Source: Frankiaceae bacterium
Lineage (GTDB): Bacteria; Actinomycetota; Actinomycetes; JAFAQI01
Direction of reading: 5' to 3'
NCBI GenBank assembly: GCA_030840615.1
Contig: JAVEEE010000293.1
Location: 1 to 8,607 of the forward strand
Length of the DNA: 8,607 bases
Shown in pieces: positions 1-5,668 of the stretch. How positions within the stretch are numbered: the stretch's first letter is position 1; each line of letters begins with the position of its first letter. Below the pieces are notes generated by a model. That model worked only from the letters and a program-made list of their open reading frames with translations. It did not search any database and was not told the origin of the DNA. The position numbers were made by a program, and so were the translations under genes.

Positions 1-26
1 ACGCAGTAGTCAACTGGATCCGTGGA

Positions 27-112
27 TGGTGGGCGAGGGGGGAGTTGAACCCCCACGTCCTTACGGACACACGGACCTGAACCGTGCGCGTCTGCCATTC
101 CGCCACTCGCCC
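27..112 (-). tRNA. tRNA-Leu, anticodon CAG
   Basis: Read on the minus strand, this forms a full class II tRNA that decodes CUG leucine codons. The acceptor stem pairs GGGCGAG (112-106) with CTCGCCC (37-31). The anticodon stem is CACGG/CCGTG around the loop TTCAGGT, placing anticodon CAG at 79-77. A long variable arm has stem TCC/GGA closed by a GTAA loop. The T arm is GGGGG-TTCAACT-CCCCC. The discriminator base is A, and CCA is encoded at 29-27. The long variable arm with this anticodon makes leucine secure. It is transcribed away from the fhaA operon. In M. tuberculosis a tRNA-Leu gene (leuT) also sits next to fhaA, so the placement looks conserved. Confidence 0.96.
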
Positions 113-126
113 GAGAGGGGACGTCA

Positions 127-132
127 ACGATA
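127..132 (-). promoter_or_regulatory. possible -10 box for tRNA-Leu
   Basis: On the minus strand this reads TATCGT, four of six matches to TATAAT. It lies 14 bases upstream of the tRNA 5' end, a sensible distance for a short leader that RNase P would remove. I see no convincing -35 hexamer 16-18 bases further upstream, so this is only a candidate. Confidence 0.3.
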
Positions 133-173
133 GCAGCGCGGCTGCGGGTCTCAGCCGGTGTGACCAGCGCGGA

Positions 174-179
174 TACGAT
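174..179 (+). promoter_or_regulatory. possible -10 box for the fhaA-pknB operon
   Basis: TACGAT fits the TAnnnT pattern typical of actinobacterial sigma-A -10 elements. Transcription would start near 186, leaving a leader of about 22 bases that contains the ribosome binding site and the GTG at 208. No clear -35 is visible at the right spacing. If real, it rules out the earlier in-frame GTG at 160, because that codon would lie upstream of the transcript start. Confidence 0.35.
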
Positions 180-190
180 CACTCGTCGGC

Positions 191-200
191 GGGGAAGGGA
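191..200 (+). promoter_or_regulatory. ribosome binding site that sets the fhaA start
   Basis: GGGGAAGGGA is the strongest purine-rich Shine-Dalgarno match in this region. It ends 7 bases before GTG 208. The earlier in-frame GTG at 160 has no comparable site. This supports 208 as the fhaA start. Confidence 0.7.
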
Positions 201-207
201 CGCTTCC

Positions 208-993
208 GTGGGAGTCCTGCAGCGGTTCGAGCGACGGCTCGGCGGCCTGGTCGAAGGCGCCTTCGCCAAGGTGTTCAAGGGCGACGTCCAGCCGGTCGAG
301 ATCGCCGGTGCGCTTCAGCGTGAGACCGACGACCGCAAGAGCGTCGTCGGGCAGGACAAGGTCCTCGTCCCCAACGACTTCGTCGTCGAGCTCGGCCAGC
401 ACGACTACGACCGGCTCCAGCCGTGGGCGCAGCCCCTGGGCGAGGAGCTCGCCGCGATGGTGCGCGAGCACGCGACGGAGCAGCGCTACACCTTCGTCGG
501 GCCCGTGACCGTCGCGCTGGAGCTGATGCCCGACGTGGACACCGGCACCTTCCGCGTGCGCAGTGGCGTGTCCGCCGGTGACCTCGTCGAAGGCGGCCGG
601 CTGACAGTCGCCGGCTCCGGGTCGAGCGACGTCGCAGCCTCAGGCACTCCACGCAATGCGCTGCCCGGCCGTCCCCGGCTGGTGGTCACCACGGGCGGGA
701 AGGCGCTCGCCGGGTCGCCGGAGTCGCGCGGCGAGGAGCAGGTCCTGCACCTGACCCACAGCGTGACGGTGCTCGGGCGCGCCGCCGACGCGGACCTCAA
801 GCTGAACGACCCCGGCGTCTCCCGACGTCATGCCGAGATCCGGCAGGAGGGTGGCGACTTCGTCGTCGTCGACCTCGGCTCTACGAACGGTGTCAGGGTC
901 AACGACGCGTCGGTCACGCGGCAGTCGCTCAAGACCGGCGACCGGGTCGAGATCGGATCGACCACCCTCGTCTTCCGCCGCGACGAGGACTGA
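208..993 (+). CDS. fhaA: FhaA: DUF3662/FHA-domain phosphothreonine adaptor
   Basis: This 261-residue cytoplasmic adaptor reads phosphothreonines made by PknA/PknB. In mycobacteria FhaA binds the phosphorylated MviN/MurJ pseudokinase region and so restrains lipid II flipping. The N-terminal domain (about 1-120) has the FhaA/DUF3662 pattern, including RFERRLGGLVEGAFAKVFKG, VQPVEIAGALQRE and VPNDFVVEL. A short linker follows, then a C-terminal FHA domain (about 170-258). Its binding residues are all present: G190-R191, S205-R206-R207-H208 and S225-T226-N227-G228. I chose GTG 208 over GTG 160 because of its strong ribosome binding site and because family members begin close to this point (Met-Gly-Val-Leu). 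The protein is about half the length of M. tuberculosis FhaA (527 residues), whose extra length is mostly linker, and resembles the compact versions in other actinobacteria. It is the first gene of the operon; fhaB follows after 10 bases. Confidence 0.95.
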   Translation: MGVLQRFERRLGGLVEGAFAKVFKGDVQPVEIAGALQRETDDRKSVVGQDKVLVPNDFVVELGQHDYDRLQPWAQPLGEELAAMVREHATEQRYTFVGPVTVALELMPDVDTGTFRVRSGVSAGDLVEGGRLTVAGSGSSDVAASGTPRNALPGRPRLVVTTGGKALAGSPESRGEEQVLHLTHSVTVLGRAADADLKLNDPGVSRRHAEIRQEGGDFVVVDLGSTNGVRVNDASVTRQSLKTGDRVEIGSTTLVFRRDED

Positions 994-1003
994 GAGCCGA
1001 CGC

Positions 1004-1480
1004 ATGACGGCTGTTCTCTTCCTGCTTCGCGGTGTGATCCTCGTGATGTTGTGGGGGTTCGTCATCGCGGCCGTCGTCGCCGTCCGACACGATGTTTTCG
1101 GCACCCGCCGTCCGGCGTCACAACCGGCGGGACGGTCTGCACCGTCGCGACCGCAGCGCGCCGCCGAGCAGAAACAGCCGAAGCGCTCGGTGGCCCGGCG
1201 ACTGGTCGTCGTGGAAGGTGACCTCGCCGGGCAGACGGTTGCCCTGAGCGACTCGCCCATCACGCTCGGACGAGCGGACGACTCGACGCTGGTCCTCACC
1301 GACGACTACGCATCGACCCGGCACGCGCGCCTCGTCCCCCGGGGCGACAGCTGGCTGATCGAGGATCTGGGCTCGACGAACGGGACCTACCTCGACCGCC
1401 AGCGCATCACGGCTCCTACGCCCGTCCCGGTCGGCGTACAGATCCGGATCGGCAAGACCGTGCTGGAGCTGCGCCGGTGA
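1004..1480 (+). CDS. fhaB: FhaB (FipA-type) membrane-anchored FHA protein
   Basis: This is a 158-residue FHA adaptor, close to the 155 residues of M. tuberculosis FhaB, which is linked to FtsZ/FtsQ and the division complex. One N-terminal hydrophobic segment (about 4-27) should anchor it in the membrane. A basic, Ala/Pro/Ser-rich linker (about 28-66) leads to the FHA domain (about 67-158). The binding residues are intact: G89-R90, S104-T105-R106-H107 and S124-T125-N126-G127. The run ADDSTLVLTDDYASTRHARL is almost a signature of actinobacterial FhaB as I remember it. ATG 1004 is chosen because it starts directly before the membrane segment and has a weak GAGAG site 7 bases upstream. The open frame extending back to 830 overlaps fhaA and is not coding. 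The stop overlaps the pstP start (GTGA), implying coupled translation. Confidence 0.95.
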   Translation: MTAVLFLLRGVILVMLWGFVIAAVVAVRHDVFGTRRPASQPAGRSAPSRPQRAAEQKQPKRSVARRLVVVEGDLAGQTVALSDSPITLGRADDSTLVLTDDYASTRHARLVPRGDSWLIEDLGSTNGTYLDRQRITAPTPVPVGVQIRIGKTVLELRR

Positions 1481-2802
1481 CGCTCTCCTTGAAGTACGGC
1501 GCGCGCAGCGACGTCGGCCTGTTGCGTGATGGCAACGAGGACGCGATGTACGCCGGGCCGCGGCTGCTGGCCGTCGCCGACGGCATGGGTGGCCATGCCG
1601 CGGGCGAGGTAGCCAGCCGCGTCGTCATCGAGACAGTGGCGGCTCTCGACGGTGAGCCGCCGGCCGACGATCTCACCGGCGCGCTGCGCGCCGCGGTCGA
1701 GACGGCGAACAACTACCTGCGCGACATGGTCGCGGCGGACAGCGCGCTCGAAGGGATGGGCACGACCCTCACCGCGCTGCTCTGGGTTCGCCAGCAGCTC
1801 GGCCTGGTCCACATCGGTGACTCACGCGCCTACCTCCTGCGCGACGGGCAGCTGCAGCAGGTCACCCACGACCACACGCTGGTGCAGAGCCTCATCGACG
1901 AGGGGCGGATCAGCCCCGAGGAGGCCACCACCCACCCGCAGCGGTCCTGGATCACCAACGCGCTCGACGGACGTGCTGCGGTCGAGCCCGACCTCTCCGT
2001 GCGTGACGTGCGGGCTGCCGACCGCTACCTCATCTGCAGTGACGGGCTCTCCAGCTACGTGACCGAGCAGACGATCGCGGAGGCGCTGGCGACTCCCGAC
2101 CCGCAGCAGGCGTGCGACCGGTTGGTCGAGCTCGCGCTACGTGCCGGCGGCCCGGACAACGTGACCTGCATCGTCGCCGACCTCGTCGAAGACGACGTTC
2201 CGGCCGGGCAGCCCATCGTCGGCGGTGCGGCGGCCGAGAACAGCTCCCCTACCAGTCAGGCTGCGGACAGCCCGGCCAGCCGCGCAGCTGCGGTTCAACG
2301 ACGCACCGACACGACCCCCCTCGACGACAAGCCGACCGAGCCGGACGGCTCGGCCGACGAACCAGCGCACGAGCGCGGGCCCGGGAGCGGGTCGCGGCGG
2401 ATAGTCGCGGTCCTCGTCGGCGTCGTGCTCCTCGTCGTGCTCGGGGCGCTCGGCACCTTCCTCTACATCCGAACGCAGTACTACGTCGGTGTGTCGGCCG
2501 GTCCTCCTCCCCAGGTGGCCGTCTACCGAGGCGTGAGCGGCAGCGTCCTCGGACTCGACCTCTTCCGGCTCTCGGAGCACACCGACCTGCCGGTCAGCGC
2601 CCTGCCCGACTTCGAACAGGCCAAGGTCTCCGACACCATCCCCGCGTCGAGCCAGTCCGACGCGGAGCGAATCGTCCAATCACTGCGCGAGCAGGCCTGC
2701 ACCGCGGCGACACCGTCGCCCACTACGACGCCATCCCCGCGGCGTCCCAGCGCCCGACCGGCACCGACACCCACCCCGACTTACTGCGCGGACGCCCCGT
2801 GA
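1477..2802 (+). CDS. pstP: PstP: membrane PP2C-family Ser/Thr phosphatase
   Basis: This 441-residue metal-dependent phosphatase is expected to remove phosphates from PknA, PknB and their targets on the inner face of the membrane. The PP2C domain (about 1-238) has the metal-binding and catalytic signatures: R-D18-G-N-E-D22, D35-G-M-G-G-H, G-D115-S-R, S-D189-G and G-G-P-D227-N. A charged, Pro/Ala-rich linker with a basic stop region precedes a single membrane helix (about 308-331). An outer domain of about 110 residues follows. It includes a YRG-V-GSVLGLDL motif resembling the mycobacterial PstP ectodomain, then a Pro/Thr-rich tail. Two outer cysteines (C408 and C437) flank that tail and could pair. 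GTG 1477 overlaps the fhaB stop by four bases and has GGAG 8 bases upstream. The stop in turn overlaps the rodA GTG. Confidence 0.96.
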   Translation: MTLSLKYGARSDVGLLRDGNEDAMYAGPRLLAVADGMGGHAAGEVASRVVIETVAALDGEPPADDLTGALRAAVETANNYLRDMVAADSALEGMGTTLTALLWVRQQLGLVHIGDSRAYLLRDGQLQQVTHDHTLVQSLIDEGRISPEEATTHPQRSWITNALDGRAAVEPDLSVRDVRAADRYLICSDGLSSYVTEQTIAEALATPDPQQACDRLVELALRAGGPDNVTCIVADLVEDDVPAGQPIVGGAAAENSSPTSQAADSPASRAAAVQRRTDTTPLDDKPTEPDGSADEPAHERGPGSGSRRIVAVLVGVVLLVVLGALGTFLYIRTQYYVGVSAGPPPQVAVYRGVSGSVLGLDLFRLSEHTDLPVSALPDFEQAKVSDTIPASSQSDAERIVQSLREQACTAATPSPTTTPSPRRPSARPAPTPTPTYCADAP

Positions 2803-4208
2803 CGGCTGCCGCTGCCCCGTCGCACCGTCGCGGCACCGAGCTCGCCCTGGTGCTCTTCGGTGTCGCGATCACCGTGGTCGCCTACGCCAACGTCGGGCTC
2901 GCGCACGACCAAAGCGTCCCGACGAGCACCCTCGCCTACGGCCTGGGTCTCGCCGCGCTGTTCCTCGCAGCCCACTTCGTCGTACGCCGGTTCGCGCCCT
3001 ACGCCGACCCGGTGCTGCTGCCTGCGGCGGCTGCGCTCAACGGCCTCGGGCTCGTGTTGATCCGGCGGCTCGACCTCGCCGCCGCCGACCGGGCGACCGG
3101 CAACCACACCACCGTTCCGCACCCGGCTGCGCCGTTGCAGCTCGAGTGGACCGTCATCGGCGTCGCGCTCTTCGTCGGCGTTCTCATCGTCATCCGGGAC
3201 CACCGCCGGCTCGAGCAGTACACCTACACGGCCATGGTCGCGGCGCTGGTGCTCCTCGCCATCCCGGCGGTGCTGCCGGCCAGCCACAGCGCGGTCAACG
3301 GGGCACGCATCTGGATCAGGTTCGGCGGCTTCTCGTTCCAGCCGGGCGAGGTGGCAAAGCTCGCGCTCATCGTCTTCTTCGCCGGTTACCTCGTGCGCAA
3401 GCGCGAGCTGCTCGCCCTCGCGGGGCGACGCGTCGCCGGCATCGACCTGCCGCGGGCCCGCGACATGGGGCCGCTGCTCGTCGCCTGGGGCGTGTCCCTG
3501 CTGATCCTCGTCCGCGAGAGCGACCTCGGCTCGAGCCTGCTGTTCTTCGGCATCTTCCTGGTGATCCTCTACGTCGCAACCCAACGCGCCTCCTGGCTGA
3601 TCATCGGGCTGGCGATGTTCGTCGTCGGCTCACTCGTCGCCGGGCACTACATCGACCACGTGCACGTCCGGTTCGAGGCGTGGCTGCACCCCTTCGACGA
3701 AAAGATCTACAACGCGCCCTTCGGCGGTAGCTACCAGTTGGCGCAGGGCTTGTTCGGCATGGCCACGGGTGGCATCTTCGGCACCGGTCTCGGCCAAGGC
3801 AGGCCCGACATCGTGCCGTTCGCCAACACCGACTTCATCATGTCTTCGGTCGGCGAGGAGCTCGGCCTCGCCGGTGTGATGGCGATCTTGACGCTCTATC
3901 TGCTCATCGTCGCCCGCGGGCTGCGCGCCGCCATCGGGACGCGCGACGCGTTCGGCAAGCTGCTCGCAGCGGGCCTCGCGTTCGGCCTGGCGCTGCAGGT
4001 CTTCGTCCAGGTAGGCGGCGTCACGCGACTCGTGCCGCTGACCGGGCTCACGTTGCCCTTCCTCTCTTATGGCGGCTCCAGCCTGGTCAGCAACTGGGTC
4101 GTCCTGGCGCTCCTGCTGCGGATCAGCGACGCCGTGCGACGGCCGACCGCTGCGACCGCACAGCCCCCGACCCCGGACGAGGCGGCCACCATGGTGGTGC
4201 GACGTTGA
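2799..4208 (+). CDS. rodA: RodA/FtsW-type SEDS peptidoglycan glycosyltransferase
   Basis: This 469-residue polytopic membrane protein matches the length of M. tuberculosis RodA. SEDS proteins polymerise lipid II into glycan strands and work with a class B PBP, here surely the next gene, pbpA. Hydrophobic helices run along the whole length, consistent with the larger (about 12-helix) actinobacterial form. Family motifs include WIRFGGFSFQPGEVAKLALI in the middle, and N-T-D345-F-I followed by GEELG, where the Asp is the probable catalytic residue by analogy with other SEDS enzymes. PFLSYGGSS (420-428) lies near the C-terminus. GTG 2799 overlaps the pstP stop (GTGA), and the first residues lead directly into helix 1. 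The same frame stays open back to 2112, but that part overlaps pstP and is rich in Arg and Pro, so it is rejected. Whether it acts in elongation or division cannot be told from sequence alone. Confidence 0.95.
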   Translation: MTAAAAPSHRRGTELALVLFGVAITVVAYANVGLAHDQSVPTSTLAYGLGLAALFLAAHFVVRRFAPYADPVLLPAAAALNGLGLVLIRRLDLAAADRATGNHTTVPHPAAPLQLEWTVIGVALFVGVLIVIRDHRRLEQYTYTAMVAALVLLAIPAVLPASHSAVNGARIWIRFGGFSFQPGEVAKLALIVFFAGYLVRKRELLALAGRRVAGIDLPRARDMGPLLVAWGVSLLILVRESDLGSSLLFFGIFLVILYVATQRASWLIIGLAMFVVGSLVAGHYIDHVHVRFEAWLHPFDEKIYNAPFGGSYQLAQGLFGMATGGIFGTGLGQGRPDIVPFANTDFIMSSVGEELGLAGVMAILTLYLLIVARGLRAAIGTRDAFGKLLAAGLAFGLALQVFVQVGGVTRLVPLTGLTLPFLSYGGSSLVSNWVVLALLLRISDAVRRPTAATAQPPTPDEAATMVVRR

Positions 4209-4231
4209 TGGCGCGCGGAGCACGACGATGA
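4208..4231 (+). other. seven-codon mini-ORF bridging rodA and pbpA
   Basis: An ATG overlaps the rodA stop (TGATG). It opens a frame of seven codons (MARGARR) that closes at a TGA overlapping the pbpA start (ATGA). A ribosome finishing rodA could restart here and end exactly at the pbpA ATG. The peptide itself need not have a function. The arrangement is seen directly; a role in coupling is inference, and such a short frame in GC-rich DNA may be chance. Confidence 0.35.
4217..4220 (+). promoter_or_regulatory. ribosome binding site for pbpA
   Basis: GGAG lies 7 bases before ATG 4228. It supports that codon as the pbpA start rather than anything further upstream in the open frame, which runs back to 4069 inside rodA. 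The site lies inside the seven-codon mini-ORF. Confidence 0.6.
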
Positions 4232-5661
4232 ACAGGTCGATTCGCCGGGTGGCCATCGCCGCGCTCGTCATGTTCGGTGCGCTGCTGGTCAACGCCAACG
4301 TCGTACAGGTCGGCCGGGCTGAGTCGCTCAAGGACAACCCGCACAACGGGCGAGTGCTACTCAGCGAGTACTCACACCAGCGCGGGCCGATCGTCGTCGA
4401 CGGTCACGCGATCGCCCTGTCCAGCAAGACGCACGACGCGTTCAAATACCTGCGCACCTACCCGGGCGGCGCGGTCTACGCCCCGGTCACCGGCTACTAC
4501 TCGCTGCTCTACGGTGCCACCGGCATCGAGCAGGCGGAGAACGACATCCTCTCCGGTGACTCCGACAAGCTGTTCGTACGCCGGCTGTCCGACTACTTCA
4601 CCGGGCGTGAACCACAGGGCGGGCAGGTCGTGCTCACCCTCAACGCCCGGGCGCAGCAGACGGCGTACGACGCCCTCGCCGGAAAACGGGGCGCAGTCGT
4701 GGCGCTCGACCCGAGCAATGGCAGGGTCCTCGCGCTCGTCTCGCGGCCGTCCTACGACCCCACCCCGCTGACGACGCACAACAGCAGGACGATCCGCAGC
4801 GCCTACCGCGCGTTGCTGCACCAGGGGGACGATCCGCTGATCAACCGGGCGACGTCGCAGATCTACCCGCCCGGTTCGACGTTCAAGGTGATCACGGCCG
4901 CCGCGGCGCTCTCCAGCGGCAAGTACACCCCCTCGTCCCAGCTGCCCGCGCCCGACCAGCTGACGTTGCCGCAGACGACGCACAAGCTGCAGAACTTCGA
5001 AGGCGAGCAGTGCGCAGGTGGCGGGCAGATCAGCCTTGCCGACGCGTTGCGGGTGTCGTGCAACACCGCCTTCGGTGGCCTCGGCCTGCGCCTCGGCGCC
5101 GACGCCATCAAGAAGCAGGCCGAGGCGTTCGGGTTCGGCAAGGCCCTGTCGATCCCCATCCCAGTAGCCGCCAGCGTCTTCCCCGGCGACATCCCGCCGC
5201 CCCAGGTCGCCTTCTCGGCCATCGGGCAATACAGCGACGCGGTCACGCCGCTGCAGATGGCGATGGTCGCGGCCGGCGTCGCCAACCATGGCGTCGTCAT
5301 GCAGCCCTATCTCGTGGCGAAGACGCTGGCGCCGGACCTGTCCACGCTTTCGCAGACCGTGCCGCACGAGCTCGGCCGCGCCGTCGACCCGGGTGTTGCG
5401 GCCGATCTCACCCGGATGATGCAGGGCGTGGTCGAAAGCGGCACGGGCACGGCCGCCCAGCTACCGGGCATCGCCGTCGCGGGCAAGACCGGCACGGCCG
5501 AAAATGTCCCGGGCCAGCCGACGCACGCATGGTTCATCTGCTTCGCACCGGCACAGAACCCGAAGGTCGCCGTCGCGGTGCTCGTCGAACACGGCGGCAC
5601 CGGCGGCACCGCAGCCGCGCCGATCGCCCGGCAGGTCATGCAAGCGGTGCTCGGACCGTGA
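4228..5661 (+). CDS. pbpA: PbpA: class B penicillin-binding protein (transpeptidase)
   Basis: This 477-residue protein is close to M. tuberculosis PbpA (491 residues), a DD-transpeptidase that cross-links peptidoglycan stem peptides outside the membrane and is needed for division. A short basic N-terminus and one membrane anchor (about 7-24) are followed by a small PBP dimerisation-type region (about 35-140). The transpeptidase domain runs from about 145 to the end. All three active-site motifs are present: S217-T-F-K220 (nucleophile and general base), S277-C-N279 and K420-T-G422. The motif S-C-N fits the S-x-N pattern. ATG 4228 was chosen for its GGAG site and because it places the membrane anchor immediately after the start. 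There is no C-terminal PASTA domain. The gene sits 19 bases after rodA, as expected for a SEDS/PBP pair, and 7 bases before pknA. Confidence 0.96.
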   Translation: MNRSIRRVAIAALVMFGALLVNANVVQVGRAESLKDNPHNGRVLLSEYSHQRGPIVVDGHAIALSSKTHDAFKYLRTYPGGAVYAPVTGYYSLLYGATGIEQAENDILSGDSDKLFVRRLSDYFTGREPQGGQVVLTLNARAQQTAYDALAGKRGAVVALDPSNGRVLALVSRPSYDPTPLTTHNSRTIRSAYRALLHQGDDPLINRATSQIYPPGSTFKVITAAAALSSGKYTPSSQLPAPDQLTLPQTTHKLQNFEGEQCAGGGQISLADALRVSCNTAFGGLGLRLGADAIKKQAEAFGFGKALSIPIPVAASVFPGDIPPPQVAFSAIGQYSDAVTPLQMAMVAAGVANHGVVMQPYLVAKTLAPDLSTLSQTVPHELGRAVDPGVAADLTRMMQGVVESGTGTAAQLPGIAVAGKTGTAENVPGQPTHAWFICFAPAQNPKVAVAVLVEHGGTGGTAAAPIARQVMQAVLGP

Positions 5662-5668
5662 GTGACCG

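Larger units (their letters stand above)
113..207. promoter_or_regulatory. divergent intergenic region, tRNA-Leu / fhaA
   Basis: These 95 bases separate two outward-facing transcription units, so promoters for both should lie here or overlap the flanking genes. Only weak single -10 candidates are visible on each strand, at 127-132 (minus) and 174-179 (plus). I see no clear inverted repeat, operator or terminator. The operon may also have internal promoters that I cannot recognise by eye. Confidence 0.5.

Noticed and set aside
1..26. Possible terminator after tRNA-Leu.
   Set aside because: Only 26 bases of 3' flank are present, and they hold no stem-loop or T run in the minus-strand direction.
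830..1003. Open extension of the fhaB frame into fhaA.
   Set aside because: It overlaps the fhaA FHA domain and is Arg/Ser-rich; the membrane segment begins right after ATG 1004.
2112..2798. Long open extension upstream of rodA in the same frame.
   Set aside because: It lies entirely over pstP, is rich in Arg and Pro as out-of-frame GC-rich reading is, and resembles no family. The GTG at 2799 gives the expected family length.
2781..3584. Long minus-strand open frame opposite rodA, with others opposite pbpA, pknA and pknB.
   Set aside because: Such frames are expected opposite genes with G/C third positions. The translations are low-complexity Arg/Glu/Asp/Ala with no domain, and the plus-strand genes are certain.
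4069..4227. Open extension of the pbpA frame into rodA.
   Set aside because: It overlaps the conserved end of rodA and would put an Arg-rich stretch before the membrane anchor; ATG 4228 has its own ribosome binding site.
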